From positions 1 to 8,057 of the forward strand of contig JAFGCA010000007.1 of NCBI GenBank assembly GCA_016932895.1: a stretch of DNA of 8,057 nt, given 5' to 3'. The stretch is from Sedimentisphaerales bacterium. GTDB taxonomy: Bacteria > Planctomycetota > Phycisphaerae > Sedimentisphaerales > SG8-4. Below the pieces are notes generated by a model. The model was not told the origin of the DNA. It did not search any database and worked only from the letters and a program-made list of their open reading frames with translations. The position numbers and the translations under genes are program-made. Below are positions 1-6,438 of the stretch, piece after piece. How positions within the stretch are numbered: position 1 is the stretch's first letter; each line of letters opens with the position of its first letter.

Positions 1-83
1 ACCCCGCAACCGCGATAATAGACCGCTATCGCCGAAAATATTTCTCAAATTCCTCATTTTGCCCGCGAATAGGGAAAGTCGGG
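1..83. other. AT-richer flank downstream of the ApbE gene
   Basis: This short stretch follows the stop codon of the ApbE gene and reaches the window edge. It holds a perfect 6-bp inverted repeat, GCGATA at 12-17 and TATCGC at 27-32, with a 9-nt loop. On the minus strand the repeat is not followed by a T-run, so it is a poor candidate for an intrinsic terminator. No gene or convincing regulatory site was seen. Confidence 0.4.
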
Positions 84-1073
84 TTAGTACACCAGCTCGT
101 CCTCTTGCCAGGGGCCGGCGGAGACGATGCGCTCGACTGAGGTTTTCGCTTCCCCGTCGCGCACGATGAGCAGCCCGCGAACGCCGGCGTGCTCGGTGCA
201 GTAGGTCTTGACCTCCTCAGGAGTCATGATCATGAAGGCCGTGGACAAAGCGTCGGCGCCGGCGGCGTCGGAGGCGATGGACCAGGCGGCGATCTTGCCC
301 TCAATCGGCCGGGCCAGGCGCGGATCGATGATGTGGCGGCCCTTTTCCACCCCGGAACCGCTCACGGCGACGCCCCGCAGCGCCAATCGCACCAGCGTGC
401 GGCGGCGGTCGTTCGGATCGCTCAACGTCACCGGCCACCCCCGCATCCCTTCCGGCGCATCCAGCGCCAGCACGGAGCTGAATCCCCCGTGGATCAACGC
501 CCGGTCGATGCTCCATTCGCGCAGCAGCGCCGCCATCCGGTCGACGCCGTAGCCTTTGCCGACCCCGCCCAGATCGACACGCACCGGGCTCTCGGCCAGC
601 GTCACCGTGTGACTCGCCTCGTCCAGGTACAGCAGATGCGTGCCGGTATGCCGGCGGGCGTACTCCAGCTCTTCGGCCGACGGCGTCCGGGGCGCTCTGT
701 CCTTGTCGAGCCAGCAGTCCAGAAGGAATCCGATCGTGACGTCGAAGGCACCGCCCGTCCGCGCGTGAATCTCGGCGCTGATTTTCAAACACTCGAAGGT
801 GTCCAGGCCGAGCGGCACGGGCTGCTGGGCCGGGGCGTGGTTGATCCGCGTGACATCGCTGTTCTCGACGTAGCGACTGAGCTCCGTCTCGATCCGGTCC
901 ACCTCGTCGAACGCCGCCTCGGCCGCCTGTTGCGCGTAGAGCTTGTCTTTGTCCTGAACGATGATCTCGAACGTGGTCGCCATCGCCTGATGGGAAAAGC
1001 GGTGCACGTTGGGCAGGGACGCCCAGTCGCTCTGGACGAATAACGTCTCCGGCTTTTTCGGCTTATCCGCCAT
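84..1073 (-). CDS. apbE: ApbE-family FAD:protein FMN transferase
   Basis: ApbE enzymes use FAD to attach FMN covalently to a Thr or Ser of target redox proteins such as the RnfG/NqrC type. The 329-residue product has the expected family motifs in order: an AMATTFEI start to the domain (30-37), AFDVTIG (109-115), DLGGVGKGYGVD (167-178), the glycine turn HGGFSS (195-200), HIIDP (247-251) and ADALST (273-278), whose Asp274 and Thr278 match the usual metal-site positions. Length is normal for the family. The N-terminus (MADKPKKPET) is hydrophilic, with no signal peptide or lipobox. An in-frame stop only two codons upstream means a longer N-terminus cannot be proposed, so the protein appears cytoplasmic, whereas many bacterial ApbEs are exported. 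It is the last gene of a three-gene operon, 6 nt after the glycosyltransferase. A GGAGG lies 14 nt before the ATG, rather far for a Shine-Dalgarno site, so coupling to the upstream gene is likely. Its target is not visible here. Confidence 0.92.
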   Translation of the reverse strand: MADKPKKPETLFVQSDWASLPNVHRFSHQAMATTFEIIVQDKDKLYAQQAAEAAFDEVDRIETELSRYVENSDVTRINHAPAQQPVPLGLDTFECLKISAEIHARTGGAFDVTIGFLLDCWLDKDRAPRTPSAEELEYARRHTGTHLLYLDEASHTVTLAESPVRVDLGGVGKGYGVDRMAALLREWSIDRALIHGGFSSVLALDAPEGMRGWPVTLSDPNDRRRTLVRLALRGVAVSGSGVEKGRHIIDPRLARPIEGKIAAWSIASDAAGADALSTAFMIMTPEEVKTYCTEHAGVRGLLIVRDGEAKTSVERIVSAGPWQEDELVY

Positions 1074-1079
1074 CGTCTT

Positions 1080-2840
1080 TCACGGTTCCTCCGAGGTATC
1101 CGAAGGCAGTCCGATTCTCCGCCGGATCTCATCGGCGAGTCCCGGATAGCGCCCGAGGAAATCGATGCTGTTCGGCTCGGCCCCGCGCGACAGCGCCTCG
1201 GTGTATTCCTTGACGGCTTCGCGCACGACAAGCTCGCTCTGGTAGGCCTCCCACAGGTCTTTCCGCACGAACCCCACGAGTTTGACCTGTGGTCGGAACC
1301 AGACGTAGTATGGCTCATCGAATACGTAGAGATACATCTGGCGCCGCTCGGGCGGCGTTTCCGTGTAGAGCCTGCGCCCCAGGGCGCCTTCCATCTCCTC
1401 GGAGACGAAGATCAAAGGCCCCACCTGGTCGGGAAGCGCGCTGCTGTATCCGCCGTTGTACGATCGCAGATACCACGGCAAGGGCCAGTAGTCGTGTCCG
1501 GCGCACGCAACCTGCACGGTCAAATCGCACGGATCGTCGTAGAGGCCGGCGTACTCTTTCACGATCTCGGCGATGGTGAAGACTTCCGGTGTCGGGTGGG
1601 CGTAGACGTATGGATTGCGGCTGTCGGAGCCATAGACATAGCTACCCCGATAGGCCTGGAAGGCTAAGTGCGCCACCGCAAGGGCCAACGCCAGCACGAG
1701 AGGAACGCGCGCAACGGGCCTTCGCGCCCAGCGCAGCAGTGCCGCCGCCCCGACGCCGGCCAGCAGAATCATCCCGTGCAGGAATCCCAGCAGACACCAC
1801 GGCGTCTTGTACGGAATCGCCGAGTACACCGCCGTCATACTCACCGTGTAGAGCGCCAGGAAACGCAGCAGCGAGAGGTCCATCGCGCCGATTCCCTTGC
1901 CCGTGATCGCCACGACGACGCCCACAACCGCCAGCAGGACAATCCAACCCTCGGTCCAGATCGGCCCGCTGCCGTACCTGGCATACAGGAGCATTCTCAG
2001 GTAGTAATCCCACGCGTGAACGTGCGTGGTATCCTCCCCACCGCCACCGGCCCGGCCGAAATAGGTTGCGTATGTCGCGTATGAATCCAGGACGCCGCGC
2101 GGGCGAGTGAGGAAAGAAGAGTAAAACAGCGCCGAGACGCAGATCGCAGCGACCGCGGCCAGGCCGAGGTGAGCCGGTTTCACGGCCCTCAACAACTCCC
2201 GGACCGGCCGGCCCTTCCATTTCTCGCACAGAATCACCACGGCCAGGGCCAGACCCATCGCTCCCAGCGCGATGATACAGGTCTCTTTCGTCGCGTGCAT
2301 GAGCCCGAGGAACACGCCCGTCGCGACGGCCCAGGGCAGCGTCTGGCTGCGACTGTAGCGATACCCCGAGACAATGGCGCCGAAGGTGAAACACACGAGC
2401 AGGATTTCTTGTATGTAGTATCGGCTGTAAAAGAGCATCGCCGGCGAGACGGCCACCAGCAAGGCCGTCCATATGGCGGCCGGCCCCAGACCGTCGGCGG
2501 CGAAGATCGTTAGCAGGATCAGGAGGACGCCGAAAACGACGGGAACGATGCGCACCGTCACTTCCGTGATCTCGGCGTACGTGCGGGCTCCGCTGAGCCA
2601 GGCGGGAATCAGCGTGAAGTAGTTGAGGGTGGGACCATGATACTCGTTGGGATCGTACTCGTACCGGCCCTCTTGGAGCAACGTGCCGAACTTGTCGGCG
2701 TGCACGGCCTCATCCGTGTGCATGGGCCGTGTCTTGAGCCGTGGCACCCGGCTTGCCAACGCGCCGAGTGCCACGACCAAGATCAATAACCAGTATGACG
2801 TGAGCCTCCTATGCGAAGAGGCCCAGTCGCGGGAGATCAT
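1080..2840 (-). CDS. Agl23-like (TIGR03663) integral-membrane glycosyltransferase, GT-C fold
   Basis: The 586-residue product resembles the TIGR03663 group ('flippase activity-associated protein Agl23'), related to the PMT/ArnT-type glycosyltransferases that take sugars from lipid-linked donors outside the cytoplasmic membrane. Visible hallmarks are a first helix (about 15-33); a following loop with HTDEAVHADKFG (41-52), carrying the acidic pair Asp43-Glu44 where GT-C enzymes place their catalytic acid; YHGPTLNYF (67-75); about ten further hydrophobic helices to residue 396; YKTPW (344-348); and a soluble C-terminal part with DYWPLPWYLR (450-459). Donor and acceptor cannot be read from sequence. 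The ATG overlaps the stop of the preceding lipoprotein gene as ATGA, and no strong Shine-Dalgarno site precedes it, which indicates translational coupling. Downstream, ApbE follows in the same frame after a single TGA. Family call is firm; exact role is open. Confidence 0.85.
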   Translation of the reverse strand: MISRDWASSHRRLTSYWLLILVVALGALASRVPRLKTRPMHTDEAVHADKFGTLLQEGRYEYDPNEYHGPTLNYFTLIPAWLSGARTYAEITEVTVRIVPVVFGVLLILLTIFAADGLGPAAIWTALLVAVSPAMLFYSRYYIQEILLVCFTFGAIVSGYRYSRSQTLPWAVATGVFLGLMHATKETCIIALGAMGLALAVVILCEKWKGRPVRELLRAVKPAHLGLAAVAAICVSALFYSSFLTRPRGVLDSYATYATYFGRAGGGGEDTTHVHAWDYYLRMLLYARYGSGPIWTEGWIVLLAVVGVVVAITGKGIGAMDLSLLRFLALYTVSMTAVYSAIPYKTPWCLLGFLHGMILLAGVGAAALLRWARRPVARVPLVLALALAVAHLAFQAYRGSYVYGSDSRNPYVYAHPTPEVFTIAEIVKEYAGLYDDPCDLTVQVACAGHDYWPLPWYLRSYNGGYSSALPDQVGPLIFVSEEMEGALGRRLYTETPPERRQMYLYVFDEPYYVWFRPQVKLVGFVRKDLWEAYQSELVVREAVKEYTEALSRGAEPNSIDFLGRYPGLADEIRRRIGLPSDTSEEP

Positions 2841-3715
2841 TCAACCGGTTTGCCGTAAACATCAATCTCGATGTAGTGGTTCAGGTCGTTGCTGGTGTTC
2901 CCGTTGCTGTACAGCCGGACGTAGCGCGCCTTGGGGCTGCCCTGCGAGAGGCAATCGATCAGCTTGCCTTCGGAGGTCTCGACGTAGTGCTTGTCCTTGC
3001 CGATGCCCAGCCCGGCCGAGTTGTCGATATCGTTGTTGAACACCGTCTTGACGTCCGTGATGAAATCGGCGTCGTTGGAGACCTGAGCGACCACGTCGAA
3101 GTAGACGCGCGGCTGCTTGTGATAGTGCCACACGACGATGGCGTAGATCTCACATTCCTTCTCCAGGTCGACGGTGATGTACTGGACAAACGGGCCCAGC
3201 TCGACGTAGCTTCCGTCGGCGGCCTCTTTGTCGCCGTCGGTGATCATCTCGATATCGCCGATGATGGGCTCTTCGTCGCTGCCCGAAATCGCCATGTTCA
3301 GCGCCAGGTTGGTCGTGCCCTCAGGCGCCAAAAACGGCGGGCGGGGCTTGCCGAGCGGCTTCTCGAGGTTGTCCACGCGGGTATCCTGCGGCGTTCCCAC
3401 AAACATGGGCTTGGGAAGGATGATCTTCACCGGGACCAGCTTCTCATCAGAGGCCGGCTGTGTGGCCTGGGGCTCCTCGGCCGGGGTTGTCGCCTCCGGC
3501 TCGGTGGCCTCGGGCTGCGCCGGCGCGGGCTGGGTCTCGGCCGGTTCGGCCGGCTTGACTTCCGCCGGTTGCGGCTCGCTCGGCTGGCTTGCTTCCGGTT
3601 GTTCCGAAGTTCCGTCATCCGGCGCCTTCGTACAGGAAGGGCCGAAGCACAGGCCCACGGCCAGTGCTGCCAGGAGGACGATCTTCACCATTGAATCCAG
3701 GTTTTTCTTCATCAT
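2837..3715 (-). CDS. Predicted lipoprotein with Pro/Glu/Ala/Thr-rich tether and discoidin-like domain
   Basis: The 292-residue product starts with a charged MMKKN segment and a hydrophobic core (about 10-24) ending at Cys28, as in a lipoprotein signal. The lipobox (F-G-P-S-C) is atypical, lacking the usual Leu at -3. Residues 31-92 form a low-complexity tether rich in Pro, Glu, Ala, Thr and Gln, typical of a flexible spacer away from the membrane. From about 135 the sequence resembles an F5/8 type C (discoidin) beta-sandwich: NLALNMAISGS (136-146), ITDGD (158-162), ITVDLEKECEIYAIVVW (180-196) and ARYVRLYSNG (263-272), ending in IEIDVYG (282-288). Such domains often bind carbohydrate, but binding residues cannot be identified here. 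Translation start: ATGATG preceded by GAGG (plus-strand 3724-3727) at 8 nt. It is the first gene of the operon and overlaps the glycosyltransferase gene by 4 nt, so it may be a substrate or partner of that enzyme; that is inference. Confidence 0.75.
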   Translation of the reverse strand: MMKKNLDSMVKIVLLAALAVGLCFGPSCTKAPDDGTSEQPEASQPSEPQPAEVKPAEPAETQPAPAQPEATEPEATTPAEEPQATQPASDEKLVPVKIILPKPMFVGTPQDTRVDNLEKPLGKPRPPFLAPEGTTNLALNMAISGSDEEPIIGDIEMITDGDKEAADGSYVELGPFVQYITVDLEKECEIYAIVVWHYHKQPRVYFDVVAQVSNDADFITDVKTVFNNDIDNSAGLGIGKDKHYVETSEGKLIDCLSQGSPKARYVRLYSNGNTSNDLNHYIEIDVYGKPVE

Positions 3716-3780
3716 TTCTTCGACCTCAATTACTCCAGAGCTCTACATACCTCACTTGACCTATTTGCGTATACGACGAA

Positions 3781-3796
3781 GCCGGTCAGAACCGGC
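3781..3796 (-). promoter_or_regulatory. Hairpin at the start of the lipoprotein operon leader
   Basis: A perfect 6-bp inverted repeat (GCCGGT / ACCGGC) with a 4-nt loop. If the promoter at 3807-3835 is used, transcription would start near 3800, so the RNA would fold this hairpin within about five bases of its 5' end. The leader would then run about 80 nt to the ATG. A 5'-terminal hairpin may protect the mRNA or simply be a repeat; the role is inferred. Confidence 0.4.
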
Positions 3797-3806
3797 GAAA
3801 GCGGGT

Positions 3807-3835
3807 ATATTATCCGGCCGCCTACCCGTTGTCAA
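3807..3835 (-). promoter_or_regulatory. Sigma70-like promoter of the lipoprotein-glycosyltransferase-apbE operon
   Basis: On the minus strand a perfect -35 box TTGACA (plus-strand 3830-3835) is followed after exactly 17 nt by TAATAT (3807-3812), a 4 of 6 match to the -10 consensus in an AT-rich patch. It sits just downstream of two terminators for the preceding gene and about 90 nt before the lipoprotein start. This placement supports it as the operon promoter. Confidence 0.65.
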
Positions 3836-3885
3836 GTTGCGCGCCGGGCGATTTTGTTACACACTCGCGGCTCACGAAAGACGGC

Positions 3886-3916
3886 AAAAACCCGCCCCGG
3901 GATGCCTCCAGCGGGT
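3886..3916 (-). terminator. Second intrinsic terminator after the permease gene
   Basis: On the minus strand ACCCGC (plus 3911-3916) pairs with GCGGGT (plus 3890-3895) across a 15-nt loop that can form a small inner GGA/TCC stem. The stem runs straight into five Ts (plus 3886-3890). It is weaker than the terminator at 3938-3973 and looks like a backup that keeps permease transcripts out of the lipoprotein operon. Confidence 0.5.
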
Positions 3917-3937
3917 CCCGAGCGAAAAAAAGAAGAC

Positions 3938-3973
3938 AAAAAAGCAGGGATCCGGTTCGGGACCGAATCCCTG
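3938..3973 (-). terminator. Strong rho-independent terminator of the permease gene
   Basis: The hairpin at 3945-3973 has a perfect 7-bp outer stem (CAGGGAT / ATCCCTG), one mismatch, a 4-bp inner stem (CGGT / ACCG) and a short loop. On the minus strand it is followed by C and then six Ts. It begins about 30 nt after the permease stop codon. This is a classic intrinsic terminator. Confidence 0.85.
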
Positions 3974-4003
3974 CATTGACTGCATGTAACGAATGCCGAG
4001 GCG

Positions 4004-5464
4004 CTATTGGCCCTTCTTTTCCTCTTCGGCACCGGCCGCAGCCGCTTCGGGGGCAGCCGGAGCGTCGCTCGGCCCCGCTGAAACGGCGGCCATCTCGACC
4101 GTCGGCGGCTCCAGTCCGGCCTTGGCCAGAATGAAGTACAGAACCGCACCGACGATGAACGCCACCAAAGGCGCCGCCGGAATGTTCACCTTGAACACGA
4201 GCGGCAGCATACCCACGATGAAACCGACCGCCCAGGAGATCCAGCCCGCCATGTTCCAACCCTTGCGGGGGCCGCTCCACTTCTTCTGCGACAGGAAGTA
4301 GTCGACCATCATGGCCCCGCAGACGGGACCGAACGACGCGCCGATGACGGTGAAGACGCTGACAACTTGACCTGCCCAGCCCGTCACCGCCAGCAGAATG
4401 CTGACCGCCGTGCCGATGCCTACCGTGATAAACGGATTGACCTTCGGCAGCGTGGTCTTGAAGCTGTTGGCCGCGATGAAGGAAGAGAAACACGCAGGCG
4501 GGAAAGCGGCGATCGCCAGCAGATACATAAAGACCGCGCCGGTCTTGGTGCTGCCCATCAGGGCGCCCATCAACTGGGTGGGATTCAAAATGGTCGCGTC
4601 TGTCGCTATGCCCGATCCGAAGGCTCCTGCGACGATGATCAGGGCCAAACCTCCCGCGAAGATGGTCGCTCCGGCGATGCCGACCAAGCCGCCCATCTGG
4701 ACGTCCTTCTCATCGCGATTGTTCATCCCGAAATCCGTCCCCGCAGCGCCGGCTGTGGCAAAGAAACCGATCACATAAGTCAGCAGGATCGCAATCACGC
4801 CGCCGGCACTCAGGGCACCCGTGGCCTCGGCCGTCACGCCGACCTGGGCAGGATCGAAGTCGCCCACGCCACCGAGAGCCTTGAAGGCCAGCACAATGAG
4901 GATCACCAACGGGATCAAAGGCAGATACGTGGCCACCCGGGCGACATACTGAATGCCCTTGAGTCCCATAAAGGCCGCCACAATGGCCCATACGATGGCC
5001 ACGACAATGTGGGGAGGCGTGCTGATTACCTGCATCAGCGTGAGGTCCGGATAAAAGGGCTTTACCAGGAACGCTGCAGAAAAACAGGAATTAACGCCCA
5101 GCCACCCGAATTGCAGCACACCCATAATGAAACCCGGCATCAGAAATCCGCCGGTCGTTCCATACGTGGATGTGCCAACGATGTAGAGAGGCAGCCCCGT
5201 CTTCATGCCGAGCATCGCGGGAACCATGTAGTAGAGGAAGTGGCAAAGCAGGGCGGCCAAAACCAGACCGATCAGCGCCGTACCCAATCCATGTGAAAGT
5301 ACGCCGCCGAGGGCGCCCGCGGCCGTGGGTACATCCTGCCAAAAGACGAACCACAGCATGATGCCGGCGTAGGTCGGCGCCGTGTTTTTGTACCAAGGCG
5401 CCCGGTTCGAAGCCGGGTTGGGCTTGGCCATGCTCAAGTAATCTGGTAACGCTCCATTACTCAT
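4004..5464 (-). CDS. NCS1-family permease (cytosine/purine permease-like)
   Basis: The 486-residue product is very hydrophobic, with about 12 predicted membrane helices between residues 31 and 448. It matches the nucleobase:cation symporter-1 family that includes CodB. The N-terminal RAPWYKNTAPTYAGIMLWFVF segment (from 21) and the late VFTVIGASFGPVCGAMMVDYF segment (370-390) are characteristic. Members import cytosine, purines, hydantoins, thiamine or allantoin with Na+ or H+; the substrate cannot be assigned, and no nucleobase-metabolism gene lies beside it. After the last helix there is an unusual cytoplasmic tail (about 452-486) rich in Ala, Pro and Glu, ending in EEEKKGQ. The start is supported by GGAG (plus-strand 5473-5476) 8 nt before the ATG. 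It appears to be transcribed alone, with two terminators after it and about 300 bp before it. Confidence 0.85.
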   Translation of the reverse strand: MSNGALPDYLSMAKPNPASNRAPWYKNTAPTYAGIMLWFVFWQDVPTAAGALGGVLSHGLGTALIGLVLAALLCHFLYYMVPAMLGMKTGLPLYIVGTSTYGTTGGFLMPGFIMGVLQFGWLGVNSCFSAAFLVKPFYPDLTLMQVISTPPHIVVAIVWAIVAAFMGLKGIQYVARVATYLPLIPLVILIVLAFKALGGVGDFDPAQVGVTAEATGALSAGGVIAILLTYVIGFFATAGAAGTDFGMNNRDEKDVQMGGLVGIAGATIFAGGLALIIVAGAFGSGIATDATILNPTQLMGALMGSTKTGAVFMYLLAIAAFPPACFSSFIAANSFKTTLPKVNPFITVGIGTAVSILLAVTGWAGQVVSVFTVIGASFGPVCGAMMVDYFLSQKKWSGPRKGWNMAGWISWAVGFIVGMLPLVFKVNIPAAPLVAFIVGAVLYFILAKAGLEPPTVEMAAVSAGPSDAPAAPEAAAAGAEEEKKGQ

Positions 5465-5540
5465 GATCGGCTCTCCTAAAGAAAATGCCCTGACTCAAAA
5501 CGTCAGTATATAGAATCGGCAGACGGGGGGCTCGCGCAAG

Positions 5541-5574
5541 AGGAAAAGTCCTTCCCCGGGGATCCCGGGAGGAC
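5541..5574 (-). terminator. GC-rich terminator-like hairpin upstream of the permease
   Basis: The arms GTCC-T-CCC-GGG at 5548-5574 fold into about 11 base pairs with two single-base bulges and a 3-nt loop. On the minus strand the stem is followed by TTTTCCT, a broken T-tract. It lies about 190 nt after the cytochrome b stop codon, so it could end that transcript. If the permease promoter lies upstream of it, it could instead act as a leader attenuator. No T-run follows on the plus strand. Confidence 0.45.
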
Positions 5575-5670
5575 TCAATAGAAAGACGGTTTGATGCACG
5601 TTCTTTCTCCCCGTGGCTCGCACAAGCCCTCGTGCCGGCATCGCACGACGTTACACGACGCCCTCAGATG

Positions 5671-5691
5671 CGCTCTGCACCGGTCAGAGCG
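5671..5691. repeat. Perfect 7-bp inverted repeat with 7-nt spacer
   Basis: CGCTCTG at 5671-5677 is exactly matched by CAGAGCG at 5685-5691, and the spacer contains the palindrome ACCGGT. There is no T-run on either side, so it is not a standard terminator. An operator or an mRNA 3'-end structure is possible; neither can be shown. Confidence 0.45.
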
Positions 5692-5763
5692 TCACCTATC
5701 CACACCCACCGCGGGCTTGACCGTTCACACCGAGGGAGCGGCAAGCCGGCGCTGGAGCGGTCT

Positions 5764-6414
5764 TTATCGCGCCATTTGCAGGCGGGCCGCCGCGTACGTA
5801 TGAAGAATCACGGCGACAGCGAACAACAGAGCGCTCCAGCGATGGGCAACCAGCAGAATCTCCTGCCAGTGCGTTCCAAACAGGTGAAGCATGCTCAGAA
5901 CGATCGATAAGATCAAAGGCAACGACAGGCCCGCGATGGCCCAGAACATCGCCTTCTTAACGATCGCGGTGCACTGGCACGGACCCTCCTGCATGGGGAT
6001 GCGCAGGTTGGTCACACGGCGCAGCAAGCGCCACAGCCAGGGGCATTCGCTTCTTTCGAAGCGGTTGCTGCCGGCCCAGGTGATGGTGATGATCGCCAGA
6101 CAGACCGCGAAGACCGCCGCGAAGGTGCTGTGGATCATAATGGGAAAGCCCGAGATGTGCTCCCCTTTCACCAGCACGGGCCAGAAACCGGTGATCGCGA
6201 GAACGACGAAGCACACGGCCGTAACGAGATAGCACAGCTTCTTCAACGCGCCCAACAGACTTCGCTCCTGCTCGATCAGCAGCAGGCTGAAAACATGGAC
6301 GATCCGGGGAATCACCCCGACGCCCGCCCCGCGTTTCACGGGAAAAGCGATGCAATGCAGTGCAATGCCGATCAGAGTCGCCAGGAATACGATAATCGCA
6401 ACGGTTTCGAACAT
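5764..6414 (-). CDS. Membrane cytochrome b-like subunit (formate dehydrogenase gamma / b561-like)
   Basis: The 216-residue product has five hydrophobic stretches (about 3-24, 57-82, 92-114, 152-177 and 186-210). Histidines in or beside helices suit b-haem ligation: His40, His95, His177, His191 and His205. The last helix, with AHRW (190-193) followed by VILHTYAA (202-209), resembles the final helix of formate dehydrogenase gamma and Ni/Fe-hydrogenase b-type subunits. Such proteins pass electrons between extracytoplasmic redox subunits and the quinone pool. It begins 24 nt after the multihaem cytochrome stop, with a GGTGAG Shine-Dalgarno-like site 8 nt before the ATG. This strongly suggests co-expression and a shared complex. 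Cys146 and Cys148 (PCQC) lie in the loop before the fourth stretch; their role is unknown. The cytochrome b call is based on helix and histidine pattern, so the precise family is uncertain. Confidence 0.72.
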   Translation of the reverse strand: MFETVAIIVFLATLIGIALHCIAFPVKRGAGVGVIPRIVHVFSLLLIEQERSLLGALKKLCYLVTAVCFVVLAITGFWPVLVKGEHISGFPIMIHSTFAAVFAVCLAIITITWAGSNRFERSECPWLWRLLRRVTNLRIPMQEGPCQCTAIVKKAMFWAIAGLSLPLILSIVLSMLHLFGTHWQEILLVAHRWSALLFAVAVILHTYAAARLQMAR

Positions 6415-6438
6415 GCTAATTACTCACCCAAGCAAAGT

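Larger units (their letters stand above)
5465..5763. other. Intergenic region between cytochrome b and permease genes
   Basis: This 299-bp gap contains no convincing gene. From the cytochrome b side it holds a perfect inverted repeat at 5671-5691, two CACGACG copies 10 bp apart (5644-5650 and 5654-5660), the GC hairpin at 5548-5574, and a small CTGAC/GTCAG stem (5490-5494 with 5502-5506). A TATATA at 5507-5512 could be a -10 box for the permease, but no acceptable -35 lies at the right distance, so the promoter remains unassigned. Confidence 0.5.

Noticed and set aside
12..32. GCGATA/TATCGC inverted repeat as the operon terminator
   Set aside because: The stem is short, the loop is 9 nt, and no T-run follows on the minus strand.
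189..1043. Plus-strand open frame (284 codons) opposite apbE
   Set aside because: It has low-complexity Arg/His/Gln-rich content, and the minus strand here has all the ApbE motifs.
2876..3694. Plus-strand open frame (272 codons) opposite the lipoprotein gene
   Set aside because: It is antisense to the lipoprotein, and its repetitive Leu/Arg/Gly-rich end is the complement of the Pro/Glu/Ala tether. There is no domain or Shine-Dalgarno support.
4367..5296. Long plus-strand open frame (309 codons) opposite the permease gene
   Set aside because: Its translation is rich in Arg, His, Gln and Gly with no recognisable domain, and it lies entirely antisense to a clear NCS1 permease. It is a by-product of GC-rich codon use.
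5507..5512. TATATA as the permease promoter -10 box
   Set aside because: No reasonable -35 lies 16-18 nt upstream; the nearest TTG-containing hexamer (TTGCGC) is 21 nt away.
5644..5660. CACGACG direct repeats as part of a CRISPR array or iteron set
   Set aside because: There are only two copies of 7 bp, with no further units or regular spacers.
5591..5910. Short plus-strand frames (70 and 92 codons) across the intergenic gap and the end of the cytochrome b gene
   Set aside because: They overlap the cytochrome b coding end, have no recognisable protein features and have no convincing ribosome binding site.
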